Shown here one piece after another: positions 53,996-63,251 of a stretch of 64,000 bases of DNA (the stretch's first letter is position 1; every line of letters starts with the position of its first letter). The DNA comes from Mycolicibacterium madagascariense. GTDB taxonomy: Bacteria; Actinomycetota; Actinomycetes; Mycobacteriales; Mycobacteriaceae. The notes beneath the pieces were generated by a model. It ran no database searches and had not been told where the DNA came from. It worked only from the letters and a program-made list of their open reading frames with translations. Both the position numbers and the translations under genes were made by a program. The DNA lies in the NCBI RefSeq assembly GCF_010729665.1, contig NZ_AP022610.1, positions 868,001-932,000 of the forward strand. Reading direction: 5' to 3'.

Positions 53996-54019
53996 AAACG
54001 GTAACGAACGTTATCGTTT
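53996..54019. promoter_or_regulatory. 24-bp palindromic TetR-type operator
   Basis: AAACGGTAACG (53996-54006) and CGTTATCGTTT (54009-54019) are complementary at 10 of 11 positions around AA. It lies between the -10 and the ribosome binding site of the monooxygenase operon, an arrangement typical of repression. Confidence 0.7.
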
Positions 54020-54034
54020 GAGAGAGGTCATCGC

Positions 54035-55405
54035 ATGGTCGCCTCGCTGCCGACCCATACCGACGTCCTGATCGTGGGAGCCGGTCCCGCGGGACTCGCG
54101 CTCGCCGCCAGCCTGGCCCAGCTCGGCGTCGACCACACCGTCGTCGACCGGGCGCCCGGGCCGTCGACCGGTTCGCGCGCCGCCGCCGTCCAGCCCCGGA
54201 CGCTGGAGTACCTCGACCGCATCCACGTCGCCGACACCCTGATCGACGACGGGTTGCCGGGGCGCGGCTTCGTCGTCGCCGACCGGGACCGCACCCTGCT
54301 GCGGACCGACTACGGACGGGTCGCCAGCCCGTTCCCCTTCCTGCTGCTGATCTCTCAACAGCAGACCGAACTGCGGCTGCTCCAGCGGCTGGAAGCGCTC
54401 GGCGGACGGGTCCACCGCGGCGTGCGGCTGCTGACGCTGCAGGACGAATTCCCTGGCACCGCAGCGACTCTCGTCGACTCCACGGGCATCGTCCGGGTCA
54501 TCCACGCGCGGTACGTGGCGGGTTGCGACGGGCTGCACAGCCGGGTGCGCGACCAGGCGGGCGGCCGGTTCCCCGGCGAGGCGCCCGCGACGCTGTTCGC
54601 GGTCGCCGACGCCCGTGCGTCGGGACGCCCCGACGACGACCTCGACACGACGTTCACGCTGGCGCCCGCGGGTTTGCTGATCACCTCCGCGCTGCCCGGT
54701 GATCAGCTGCGGCTGGTGGCCGGGGTGGCGCCGGGCACGACGGCCCCGACGCCCGCCGAACTCGACGACCTGATCGCCACCAGGGGCGGGCGGGCCATGC
54801 GACGCCTGCGCATCACGGAAGTGGTGGCGAGCTCGACGTACCGCGTCCAGCAGCGGGTCGCGGATCGGCTGCGCCTCGGTGACGTCTTCCTCGTCGGCGA
54901 TGCCGCGCACACCCACAGCCCGGCGGGCGGCCAGGGGATGAACACCGGGATTCAGGACGCGGGCAACCTCGCGTGGAAGCTGGCCCTGGCGTTGGACCGT
55001 GCCAGGCCCATCGACGTGCTGGACACCTATCAGTCCGAACGCCACCCCGTCGCGGCCGAACTGATCGCATTCACCGCGCAGCTGATGGCGGTGGCTACCG
55101 TCGCCGACCCGGGCGCGGCCGCGGTGCGCAACGACGTCATCGCCGCTGCCGCCGGCGTGCCGGGGGTCACCGACCTGCTCGCGACCAAGCTGGCCCAGCT
55201 CGACATCGACTACGCCGACCGCACCGCCGGGCCGATGGCACCGGGCCGGCGGGCCCCGCTCGACCTCGCGCCGGCGGACGACCTCACCTGGAGTGTCGGC
55301 GCGCCCGACGACGCCGGGCAGTCCACCTACGTCCGCCCGGACGGCATCGTCGCCGACCCGGAGCTAGGCGCCCGGATCCTCGACCGCGAAGGAGCCACCC
55401 CATGA
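54035..55405 (+). CDS. FAD-dependent monooxygenase (PHBH-type aromatic hydroxylase family)
   Basis: 456 residues. The FAD-binding start is VLIVGAGPAGLALAASLAQ, the DG motif region is AGCDGLHSRVRDQ, and the second FAD block is VFLVGDAAHTHSPAGGQGMNTGIQDAGNLAWKL. The enzyme would hydroxylate or epoxidise an aromatic or similar compound with NAD(P)H and oxygen. It is the first gene of an operon controlled by the divergent TetR gene. Its stop overlaps the VOC gene as ATGA. Confidence 0.93.
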   Translation: MVASLPTHTDVLIVGAGPAGLALAASLAQLGVDHTVVDRAPGPSTGSRAAAVQPRTLEYLDRIHVADTLIDDGLPGRGFVVADRDRTLLRTDYGRVASPFPFLLLISQQQTELRLLQRLEALGGRVHRGVRLLTLQDEFPGTAATLVDSTGIVRVIHARYVAGCDGLHSRVRDQAGGRFPGEAPATLFAVADARASGRPDDDLDTTFTLAPAGLLITSALPGDQLRLVAGVAPGTTAPTPAELDDLIATRGGRAMRRLRITEVVASSTYRVQQRVADRLRLGDVFLVGDAAHTHSPAGGQGMNTGIQDAGNLAWKLALALDRARPIDVLDTYQSERHPVAAELIAFTAQLMAVATVADPGAAAVRNDVIAAAAGVPGVTDLLATKLAQLDIDYADRTAGPMAPGRRAPLDLAPADDLTWSVGAPDDAGQSTYVRPDGIVADPELGARILDREGATP

Positions 55406-55908
55406 CGGCCCCACCCGTCCTCGGCCTGCATCACCTCAAGGTGCCCGTCGCGGATCTCGACGCCGGCCTCGCCTGGTACGAACGGATCCTGGGCGCCACC
55501 CACCTGTCGCGGTTCGACCACGTCGACCGGCACGGCCAGCGCTACGCCGTCATCGTCGGCGTGCCCGGCCTCGACACGCCCGTGGAGCTGCGCTGGGCAC
55601 CCGCCGCGGCAACGGCCGCGGCGGGCTATGACCCGATCAATCTCGCCGTGGCATCCGTCGACGACCTGCACGCCTGGGCGGAGCACCTCGACGCCGAGGG
55701 CGTCGCCCACTCGGGCGTCGTCACCGGTGGAGCCGGCCACCTGCTGGTCTTCGCCGATCCGGACGGCATGTTCCTGCGCCTCGCCGACGTCCCGTCCGGC
55801 GGCGTCGAGGACATCACGATGCCCCAGGGCGACCCGGAGCCCGACGACCCGTGGCTCTCGCCGCCGTCGATGCGCCATCCCGGACCCGCCGCGCCTTTGC
55901 CGTCGTAG
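55402..55908 (+). CDS. VOC/glyoxalase superfamily protein
   Basis: 168 residues. The two beta-alpha-beta-beta-beta modules are seen, with GLHHLKVPVADLDAGLAWYERILG and INLAVASVDDLHAWAEHLDAEGV, plus a metal-ligand-type PDGMFLRLADV. Such proteins act as dioxygenases, isomerases or resistance proteins; here one could act on the hydroxylated product of the neighbouring monooxygenase. ATG 55402 overlaps the upstream stop. The P450 gene follows after 25 bases. Confidence 0.9.
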   Translation: MTAPPVLGLHHLKVPVADLDAGLAWYERILGATHLSRFDHVDRHGQRYAVIVGVPGLDTPVELRWAPAAATAAAGYDPINLAVASVDDLHAWAEHLDAEGVAHSGVVTGGAGHLLVFADPDGMFLRLADVPSGGVEDITMPQGDPEPDDPWLSPPSMRHPGPAAPLPS

Positions 55909-55933
55909 CGGATGGGGGCCAGACTGTGCAGAC

Positions 55934-57322
55934 ATGGTGACCACCGACACCCAGGCGCTGCCGCTGGTGCCCCGCAACCCGCTGTCCCTTCGCCAGCTGC
56001 TGGCGGCGACGCGCGAGTTCCACACCGGGGGTGAGGTGCTCAGCGCCGCGGGCGGTCCCGTCACCCGCATCCAGTTCGGCCCGGCGTGGCTGATGCCGCC
56101 CATCGTCCTGGTCACCTCGCCGGAGGGGATCGGCGACCTGCTCGCGCGCAACCACGTCTTCGGCGAGCGCTGCATCGTCCACGACGAGGTGCGGCACCTG
56201 GCCGGCGACAGCCTGTGGGTGCTGCCCAACGAGCGCTGGGTGCCGCGCAAGCGCGCACTGCAGCCGGTGTTCACCCAGCACAACGTGCGCCGGTTCGGCG
56301 GCCACATGTCGCGGGCGGCGCGGGCGCTGGTCGACGACTGGCGCGCCGCCGGTCTGCAGACGGGGCTCGACGTCGACCTCGACCTGGCGTGCCGCCGCGT
56401 GACCATGCAGTCGCTGGGCCGGTCCATCCTGGGCCTCGACCTCAACGAGCGCGGCGACGAGATCGCCCGGTCGATGCACGTCGCGTCGTCCTACGCCGCC
56501 GATCGGGCGCTACGGCCCGCGCGCACTCCCCGCTGGCTACCGACTCCGCGCCGCCGTCGCGCCCGCGCCGCGGTCGCGACGATGCTGGCGGTCGCCGACG
56601 AGATGCTGCAGGCGTGCCGGGCCGACCCGACCCGCGACGCCCCGCTGGTGCATGCGCTCGCGGCGGCGACCGATCCCGAGACCGGCGAGCGGCTGTCGGA
56701 CCGCGACATCTGCAACGACCTGCTGATCTTCATGCTGGCCGGGCACGACACCACGGCCACGGCGCTGACCCACGCGCTGTGGCAGCTGGGCCGCCACCCC
56801 GACGTGCAGGACCGTCTCGCGGCGGAGGTCGCCGAGCTGGGAGACCGCGAGCTGACGCCCGACGACGTCCCGCGGCTGCGCTACACCCGGCAGGTGCTCG
56901 ACGAGTCGCTGCGGCTGTGCCCACCCGCGGCGGGTGTGGGCCGGCTCGCGGTCCGCGACCTCGCGATCGGCGGGTACCGGGTGCGCGCGGGCAGCATCGT
57001 CGCCGTCGGCATTCAGGCCGTGCACCGAGACCCCGCGCTGTGGCGGGACCCGCTGGCGTTCGACCCGGATCGCTTCGCCGCCGACGCGTCGGCGACGCGT
57101 TCGCGCTGGCAGTTCGTGCCGTTCGCCGGGGGGCCGCGGTCGTGCATCGGCGAGCACTTCGCACTGCTGGAGACCACGCTCGCGCTGGCGACGATCGTCG
57201 CCGCGACCCGGATCGAGGCGCGCTCGGACGACTTCCCCGTCGAGGTGCCCTACACCACGGTGGCGAAGGGTCCGATCCCGGTCCACGTGCGCCCGCGCAC
57301 ACCTCCTACACCCTGTAGTTGA
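55934..57322 (+). CDS. cytochrome P450 (CYP132/135/138-like)
   Basis: 462 residues. The I-helix motif is [17 protein letters not shown], the K-helix ExxR is in [10 protein letters not shown], and the heme ligand Cys404 lies in [17 protein letters not shown]. It belongs to the group with an N-terminus lacking a membrane anchor, as in mycobacterial CYP135-type enzymes. The substrate is unknown but is probably hydrophobic. The gene closes the accessory oxidative block and is followed 31 bases later by hemL, so heme supply is encoded right beside it. Confidence 0.94.
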   Translation: MVTTDTQALPLVPRNPLSLRQLLAATREFHTGGEVLSAAGGPVTRIQFGPAWLMPPIVLVTSPEGIGDLLARNHVFGERCIVHDEVRHLAGDSLWVLPNERWVPRKRALQPVFTQHNVRRFGGHMSRAARALVDDWRAAGLQTGLDVDLDLACRRVTMQSLGRSILGLDLNERGDEIARSMHVASSYAADRALRPARTPRWLPTPRRRRARAAVATMLAVADEMLQACRADPTRDAPLVHALAAATDPETGERLSDRDICNDLLIFMLAGHDTTATALTHALWQLGRHPDVQDRLAAEVAELGDRELTPDDVPRLRYTRQVLDESLRLCPPAAGVGRLAVRDLAIGGYRVRAGSIVAVGIQAVHRDPALWRDPLAFDPDRFAADASATRSRWQFVPFAGGPRSCIGEHFALLETTLALATIVAATRIEARSDDFPVEVPYTTVAKGPIPVHVRPRTPPTPCS

Positions 57323-57353
57323 CGCCGGGGGCGCTGCTGGGACACTGGGGGAC

Positions 57354-58667
57354 ATGCGTGCTGACCCAAGGACGGACACCTCGGCACACCTGTTCGCCGA
57401 GGCGTCCGCCGTCATTCCCGGCGGGGTCAACTCGCCGGTCCGTGCCTTCAACGCGGTGGGTGGGACGCCTCGCTTCATCACGAAGGCCGCGGGCTGCTGG
57501 CTGACCGACGCCGACGACAACCGCTACGTCGACCTGGTGTGCTCGTGGGGGCCGATGATCCTCGGTCACGCCCATCCCGCCGTCGTCGAGGCAGTGCAGC
57601 GGGCCGCCGCCGACGGTCTGAGCTTCGGGGCGCCGACGCCGAGTGAGAGCGAACTGGCCGGCGAGATCATCGATCGCGTCGCCGCCGTCGAGCGCATCCG
57701 TCTGGTCAACTCCGGCACCGAGGCCACCATGAGCGCCATCCGGTTGGCCAGGGGCTTCACCGGCCGCGCGAAGATCGTCAAGTTCTCCGGCTGCTACCAC
57801 GGGCACAGCGACGCGCTGCTGGCCGATGCGGGCTCCGGCGTCGCGACGCTGGGCCTGCCGTCCTCGCCCGGCGTCACGGGGGCGGCCACGGCCGACACGA
57901 TCGTGTTGCCCTACAACGACATCGACGCGGTCGAGGCGGTGTTCGCCGAGTTCGGGCCCGAGATCGCCTGCGTCATCACCGAAGCGGCAGCCGGCAACAT
58001 GGGTACCGTGCCCCCGCTGCCGGGCTTCAACGCGGGCCTGCGCCGCGTCACCGCCGAGCACGGCGCGCTGCTCATCTCCGACGAGGTGATGACGGGCTTC
58101 CGGGTCAGCCGATCCGGTTGGTACGGCCTCGATCCCGTCGACGCCGACCTCTTCGCGTTCGGCAAGGTGATGAGCGGCGGGCTGCCCGCGGCCGCGTTCG
58201 GCGGCCGTGCCGAGGTCATGGAACGCCTTGCGCCCCTTGGTCCGGTCTACCAGGCGGGGACGCTGTCGGGGAACCCGGTCGCGATGGCCGCGGGACTGGC
58301 CACGCTGCGCGCCGCCGACGACGCCGTCTATGCGACCCTCGACCAGAACGCCGACCGGCTCGCGGGACTGCTCACCGGGGCGCTCACCGAAGCGTCTGTC
58401 GCACATCGGATTTCGCGGGCCGGCAACATGCTCAGTGTCTTCTTCGGCGAGACGCCCGTCGTCGACTTCGCCTCCGCGCGGGCCACCGAGACCTGGCGCT
58501 TCCCGCCGTTCTTCCACGCCCTGCTGAGCGCCGGGGTCTACCCGCCCTGCAGCGCCTTCGAGGCATGGTTCGTCTCGACGGCGCTCGACGACGACGCCTT
58601 CGACCGCATCGCCGCCGCACTGCCCGCCGCCGCCCGCGCGGCCGCGGCGGCGTCGAGGCCCGCATGA
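57354..58667 (+). CDS. hemL: glutamate-1-semialdehyde 2,1-aminomutase
   Basis: 437 residues. It converts glutamate-1-semialdehyde to 5-aminolevulinate using PLP, the step between HemA and HemB. PLP-binding Lys271 is in [18 protein letters not shown], with [19 protein letters not shown] and [10 protein letters not shown] as further aminotransferase motifs. ATG 57354 follows GGGGGAC. Its stop overlaps the phosphatase gene as ATGA, so it starts a run of coupled genes that ends with the cytochrome c assembly genes. Confidence 0.97.
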   Translation: MRADPRTDTSAHLFAEASAVIPGGVNSPVRAFNAVGGTPRFITKAAGCWLTDADDNRYVDLVCSWGPMILGHAHPAVVEAVQRAAADGLSFGAPTPSESELAGEIIDRVAAVERIRLVNSGTEATMSAIRLARGFTGRAKIVKFSGCYHGHSDALLADAGSGVATLGLPSSPGVTGAATADTIVLPYNDIDAVEAVFAEFGPEIACVITEAAAGNMGTVPPLPGFNAGLRRVTAEHGALLISDEVMTGFRVSRSGWYGLDPVDADLFAFGKVMSGGLPAAAFGGRAEVMERLAPLGPVYQAGTLSGNPVAMAAGLATLRAADDAVYATLDQNADRLAGLLTGALTEASVAHRISRAGNMLSVFFGETPVVDFASARATETWRFPPFFHALLSAGVYPPCSAFEAWFVSTALDDDAFDRIAAALPAAARAAAAASRPA

Positions 58668-59278
58668 CCGAGAAGACGGTCGTGCACGTGATGCGGCACG
58701 GCGAGGTGCACAATCCGGACGCGATCCTCTACGGGCGGCTGCCCGACTTCCACCTGTCCGAGAAGGGGCGCGCCCAGGCCGAGCGGGTCGCGGATTGGCT
58801 TGTCGCCCATGACATCACCTACGTCGTGGCCTCACCGCTGGAGCGGGCGCAGGAGACCGCGGCGCCCATCGCGGCCACCCACGGCCTGTCGATCGACACC
58901 GATCCCGACCTCATCGAATCGGAGAACGTCTTCGAGGGCGAACGGGTGTCACCCGGCGACGGCGCGCTGCGCAACCCCCGCAACTGGTGGCATCTGCGCA
59001 ACCCGCGCACGCCGTCGTGGGGCGAGCCCTACGAGCAGATCGCCCAGCGCATGCAGGCCGCGCTCTACCGGGCCAGGGACCGGGCCAGGGGCCACGAGGC
59101 GGTGTGCGTCAGCCATCAGCTGCCGACGGCCACCCTGCGCCGCTCGCTCACCGGGCTCAAGCTGCCGCACCTGCCGACCGCGGCCAACCGGATGTGCAAC
59201 CACGCGTCGCTGTCGTCGTTCTACTTCCACGACGACGCGCTGGTCGGCTGGAGTTACGCGGAGCTGGCCGGGCGGTGA
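58664..59278 (+). CDS. histidine phosphatase family protein (Rv0525-like)
   Basis: 204 residues. The RHG motif is in [12 protein letters not shown], the second catalytic His is in [12 protein letters not shown], and [14 protein letters not shown] is the middle block. It is a phosphoglycerate-mutase-like phosphatase of unknown substrate. Its ATG overlaps the hemL stop, and its own stop overlaps the thioredoxin-like gene as GTGA. Confidence 0.92.
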   Translation: MTEKTVVHVMRHGEVHNPDAILYGRLPDFHLSEKGRAQAERVADWLVAHDITYVVASPLERAQETAAPIAATHGLSIDTDPDLIESENVFEGERVSPGDGALRNPRNWWHLRNPRTPSWGEPYEQIAQRMQAALYRARDRARGHEAVCVSHQLPTATLRRSLTGLKLPHLPTAANRMCNHASLSSFYFHDDALVGWSYAELAGR

Positions 59279-59862
59279 GGGGGCTGATGGTCGTCCTGGT
59301 GTCGGCGGCGGTGGTGCTGACCGGCTGCGCGACCGGTGACGACGCGGTCGCCCAGGGCGGCGGCACCTTCGAGTTCGTCTCACCCGGCGGCAAGACCGAC
59401 ATCTCCTACGATCCGCCCCAAAGTCGAAGTCGCCCAGGCACGATCAGCGGCCCCGAGCTGACCGACCCCGCCAAGACCATCGGCGTGGACGACTTCGCGG
59501 GCCAGGTCGTCGTCGTCAACGTGTGGGGTCAGTGGTGCGGGCCGTGCCGCTCGGAGGTCGCCGAGCTGCAGAAGGTGTACGACGCCACGCGCGCCGAGGG
59601 CGTCGCATTCCTCGGCATCGACGTCCGCGACGACGACCGCGACGCCGCCGTCGACTTCGTCACCGACCGCAAGGTCACGTTCCCCTCGATCTACGACCCC
59701 GCCATGCGCACGATGATCGCGTTCGGCGGCCGCTACCCGACCACCGTCATCCCGTCGACGATCGTGCTGGACCGCCAGCACCGGGTTGCCGCGGTGTTCC
59801 TGCGCGAACTGCTCGCCGAGGATCTGATGCCCGTCGTGCAGAGGCTGGCGGCCGAGAAGTGA
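59275..59862 (+). CDS. ResA/TlpA-like thiol-disulfide lipoprotein (Rv0526-like)
   Basis: 195 residues. An N-terminal signal with lipobox LTGC (Cys18) predicts an anchored lipoprotein. The thioredoxin fold carries WGQWCGPCRSEVAE as active site. It probably keeps apocytochrome c thiols reduced outside the membrane, using electrons from CcdA, whose gene follows. GTG 59275 overlaps the phosphatase stop; ATG 59287 is an alternative. Its stop overlaps ccdA (GTGA). Confidence 0.93.
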   Translation: MRGLMVVLVSAAVVLTGCATGDDAVAQGGGTFEFVSPGGKTDISYDPPQSRSRPGTISGPELTDPAKTIGVDDFAGQVVVVNVWGQWCGPCRSEVAELQKVYDATRAEGVAFLGIDVRDDDRDAAVDFVTDRKVTFPSIYDPAMRTMIAFGGRYPTTVIPSTIVLDRQHRVAAVFLRELLAEDLMPVVQRLAAEK

Positions 59863-60653
59863 CGATCCTCGCGGTGAGTGCCGACGGCGTCGACCGGCTG
59901 GTGTCGGCGGGCCCGTTGCTGCTCGCCCTGCTCGTCAGCGCGCTCGCGGGGCTGGTGTCGTTCGCGTCGCCGTGCGTGGTGCCGCTGGTGCCGGGCTACC
60001 TGTCCTACCTCGCGGCGGTCGTGGGCGTCGACGATCGCGACGACGCCGCCGTGGCCGTGCGGACCGCGCGGCTGCGCGTGCTCGGTGCGGCCGCGCTGTT
60101 CGTGGTGGGCTTCACGGTCGTGTTCGTGCTCGGCACGGTCGCGGTGCTCGGGGTGACGACCTCGCTGCTGACCAACGAGCTGCTGCTGCAACGCCTCGGC
60201 GGCGTGGTGACGATCGTGATGGGTCTGGTGTTCGTCGGGTTCATCCCCGCCCTGCAGCGCGAGGCGCGGTTCGCTCCCAGGCTGCTGTCGACCGTCGGTG
60301 GTGCGCCCCTGCTCGGCGCCGTGTTCGCCCTCGGGTGGACGCCCTGCCTCGGTCCGACGCTGACCGCGGTGATCGCCGTCGCGTCGGCCACCGAGGGCGC
60401 CGGCGTGGCACGCGGCGTCGTCCTCGTCGTCGCCTACTGCCTGGGACTGGGAATTCCGTTCCTGCTCTTGGCCTTTGGCTCGGCCCGGGCGGTGCAGGGG
60501 CTCGGCTGGCTGCGCCGCCACACCCGCGGCATCCAGATCTTCGGCGGCGTGCTGCTCATCCTGGTCGGCGAGGCGCTGGTGACCGGCGTGTGGGCGGACT
60601 TCGTGTCCTGGGTGCGCGACGCCTTCGTCAGCGACATGCGGTTGCCGATATGA
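59859..60653 (+). CDS. ccdA: cytochrome c biogenesis membrane protein CcdA
   Basis: 264 residues with six hydrophobic segments. The two reactive cysteines lie in SFASPCVVPLVPGYLSYL and LGWTPCLGPTLTAVIA, the DsbD/CcdA pattern. It passes electrons across the membrane to the thioredoxin-like protein that precedes it. GTG 59859 overlaps that gene's stop, and its own stop overlaps resB (ATGA), so all are translated together. Confidence 0.95.
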   Translation: MTILAVSADGVDRLVSAGPLLLALLVSALAGLVSFASPCVVPLVPGYLSYLAAVVGVDDRDDAAVAVRTARLRVLGAAALFVVGFTVVFVLGTVAVLGVTTSLLTNELLLQRLGGVVTIVMGLVFVGFIPALQREARFAPRLLSTVGGAPLLGAVFALGWTPCLGPTLTAVIAVASATEGAGVARGVVLVVAYCLGLGIPFLLLAFGSARAVQGLGWLRRHTRGIQIFGGVLLILVGEALVTGVWADFVSWVRDAFVSDMRLPI

Positions 60654-62275
60654 CGACCAGCCCCCCGCGAGCAGACGTAGAAGTGCCGCCGACCCGGCGT
60701 GTCGGCGCACATTTGCGGCTGCTCGCGCTGATTCGGAACACGTGGCGCACGCTGACGTCGATGGGCACCGCGCTGGTCCTGCTGTTCCTGCTGGCGCTCG
60801 CGGCCATCCCCGGCGCGTTGCTGCCGCAGCGCGCCCTCAACCAGTCCAAGGTCGACCAGTACCTCGTGGACCACCCGGTGATCGGGCCCGTGCTCGACCG
60901 ACTGCAGGCCTTCGAGGTGTTCTCCAGCTTCTGGTTCACCGCGATCTACGCGCTGCTGTTCATCTCGTTGGTCGGGTGCCTGACGCCGCGTCTCGCCGAG
61001 CACGTCAAGGCCATGCGGGCCACGCCGGTGGCGGCACCGCGCAACCTCGCGCGGCTGCCCAAGCATCAGACGCTGCAGACCCAGGGCGACGTGGCGGACG
61101 TCGCCACCGCCGTGGAGGCGCGCCTGCGGGGGTGGCGTCGGGTCCGTCGCACCGACGGCGACACCGTCGAGATCTCCGCGGAGCGGGGCTATCTGCGCGA
61201 ACTCGGCAACATCGTCTTCCACTTCTCGCTGCTCGGCCTGCTCGTCGCGGTGGCCGTCGGCAAGCTGTGGGGCTACGAGGGCAACGTCATCGTCATCGCG
61301 AACGGCGGCCCCGGCTTCTGCTCGGCCTCCCCGGCGGCCTTCGACACCTTCCGGGCGGGCAACACGGTCGACGGGACGTCACTGCATCCGATCTGCTTGC
61401 GAGTCAAGGACTTCGACGCCAAGTACCTGCCGAGCGGGCAGGCGCTGACGTTCGCGGCCAACGTCGAGTACCAGACCGACGACGACCTCGTCACCAACAC
61501 GTGGCGGCCCTACCGGCTCGAGGTCAACCATCCGCTGCGCCTCGGCGGGGACCGGCTCTACCTGCAGGGGCACGGTTACGCCCCGACGTTCACCGTGACC
61601 TTCCCCGACGGCCGCAGCCGGACGCAGACCGTGCAGTGGCGGCCCGACGATCCGATCACCCTGCTGTCCTCGGGCGTCATCCGCGTCGACCCGCCGGCGG
61701 GCACCTACCCCAAGACCGGCGACCGTCGTCGCAACCAGATAGCGATCCAGGGGCTGTTCGCCCCGACCGAGCAGCTCGACGGCACGCTGCTGTCGTCGAG
61801 CTATCCGGCGCTCAACGACCCGGCCGTGGCCATCGACGTCTACCGCGGCGACACCGGTCTGGACACCGGCAGGCCGCAGTCGCTGTTCACCCTCGACCAC
61901 AGCCTGATCGCGCAGAAGCGGCTCAACCGCGAGGCGCGGGTCAACCTGAAGGCGGGCCAGTCCACGCGGCTCAAGGACGGCACGGTCGTTCGCTTCGACG
62001 GCGCGGTGCCGTTCATCAACGTCCAGGTCTCCCACGACCCCGCCCAGATCTGGGTGCTGGTGTCGGCGATCTCGATGATGGCCGGGCTGCTGGTGTCGCT
62101 GGTGATCCGCCGGCGCCGGATCTGGGTTCGGTTGTCCCCTGGCGGGCCGGGTACCGTGAGCGTAGAGCTGGGCGGTCTCGCCCGCACCGACAATTCCGGG
62201 TGGGGCGACGAGTTCGAGCGGTTGACCGCGCGGTTGGTGCCATCAGCGGAAGAAGGCGGAAGAGAACGCTCGTGA
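60650..62275 (+). CDS. resB: cytochrome c biogenesis protein ResB (Ccs1)
   Basis: 541 residues. Hydrophobic segments lie near 37-57, 92-110, 190-210 and 467-487, with a large extracytoplasmic domain between the third and fourth. That domain contains FCSASPAAFDTF and LHPICLRV, two cysteines. ResB and CcsA together form the system II heme exporter/lyase that attaches heme to apocytochrome c. It overlaps ccdA by 4 bases, and its stop overlaps ccsA as GTGA. Confidence 0.95.
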   Translation: MTTSPPRADVEVPPTRRVGAHLRLLALIRNTWRTLTSMGTALVLLFLLALAAIPGALLPQRALNQSKVDQYLVDHPVIGPVLDRLQAFEVFSSFWFTAIYALLFISLVGCLTPRLAEHVKAMRATPVAAPRNLARLPKHQTLQTQGDVADVATAVEARLRGWRRVRRTDGDTVEISAERGYLRELGNIVFHFSLLGLLVAVAVGKLWGYEGNVIVIANGGPGFCSASPAAFDTFRAGNTVDGTSLHPICLRVKDFDAKYLPSGQALTFAANVEYQTDDDLVTNTWRPYRLEVNHPLRLGGDRLYLQGHGYAPTFTVTFPDGRSRTQTVQWRPDDPITLLSSGVIRVDPPAGTYPKTGDRRRNQIAIQGLFAPTEQLDGTLLSSSYPALNDPAVAIDVYRGDTGLDTGRPQSLFTLDHSLIAQKRLNREARVNLKAGQSTRLKDGTVVRFDGAVPFINVQVSHDPAQIWVLVSAISMMAGLLVSLVIRRRRIWVRLSPGGPGTVSVELGGLARTDNSGWGDEFERLTARLVPSAEEGGRERS

Positions 62276-63249
62276 ACACTCCCCACATCGACATCGGGTT
62301 CGCGCGCTACTCCGACCTCGCGTTCACGTCGACCATCGTGGTGCTGGTCCTCGCCCTCCTGTTGCTCGCCGTCGAACTGGCCTACAGCCGCAGCCGTCTC
62401 GCCGACGCCAGGGAGCTGGTGCCCGCGGGTGCGGTGGCCGCCGACGACGACCGGCCCGGCGTGGTGGTCGAGGCCCCGCGGCGTCCCGTCGACGAGCGCA
62501 TCGGCCGGGCCGGTCTGGCGCTGGTGTACGTCGGCACGGCCACGTTGCTGGTGTGCATCGTGCTGCGCGGCCTCGCGACCGCGCGCGTGCCGTGGGGCAA
62601 CATGTACGAGTTCATCAACCTGACGTGCTTCTGCGGCCTGGTCGCCGCGGCCATCACGCTGCGCCAGCCGAAGTACCGCGCGCTGTGGGCGTTCGTGCTG
62701 CTGCCGGTGCTGATCCTGCTCGCGGTCTCGGGCAAGTGGCTGTACTCCAACGCCGCGCCCGTGATGCCCGCGCTGCAGTCCTACTGGTTGCCGATCCACG
62801 TGTCGGTGGTGAGCCTGGGCTCCGGGGTGTTCCTCGTCGCGGGCGTGGCCAGCATGCTGTTCCTGCTCAAGATGTCGCCGCTGGGCGAGCCCGATCGCGA
62901 CGGCACGCTGGCCGCCATCGTCGCGCGGCTGCCCGACGCGCAGACACTGGACCGCATCGCCTACCGCACCACGATCTTCGGGTTCCCCGTCTTCGGCTTC
63001 GGCGTGATCTTCGGCGCCATCTGGGCCGAGGAGGCATGGGGCCGCTACTGGGGTTGGGACCCCAAGGAGACCGTTGCCTTCATCGCGTGGGTCGTCTACG
63101 CCGCGTATCTGCACGCCCGATCCACCGCGGGGTGGCGGGACCGCAAGGCCGCGTGGATCAACGTCGTCGGCTTCGTGGCGATGGTGTTCAACCTCTTCTT
63201 CATCAACCTGGTCGTGACCGGTCTGCACTCCTATGCGGGGGTGGGCTGA
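62272..63249 (+). CDS. ccsA: cytochrome c biogenesis protein CcsA/CcsB
   Basis: 325 residues with about eight hydrophobic segments. The tryptophan-rich WWD heme-binding signature is WGRYWGWDPKETVAF, and conserved histidines occur in LPIHVSVVS and VTGLHSYAGVG. It carries heme to the outside and ligates it to apocytochrome c with ResB. GTG 62272 follows GAAGGCGGAAGAG. It ends 2 bases before the next start, so the ATPase gene is probably in the same transcript. Confidence 0.95.
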   Translation: MNTPHIDIGFARYSDLAFTSTIVVLVLALLLLAVELAYSRSRLADARELVPAGAVAADDDRPGVVVEAPRRPVDERIGRAGLALVYVGTATLLVCIVLRGLATARVPWGNMYEFINLTCFCGLVAAAITLRQPKYRALWAFVLLPVLILLAVSGKWLYSNAAPVMPALQSYWLPIHVSVVSLGSGVFLVAGVASMLFLLKMSPLGEPDRDGTLAAIVARLPDAQTLDRIAYRTTIFGFPVFGFGVIFGAIWAEEAWGRYWGWDPKETVAFIAWVVYAAYLHARSTAGWRDRKAAWINVVGFVAMVFNLFFINLVVTGLHSYAGVG

Positions 63250-63251
63250 GG

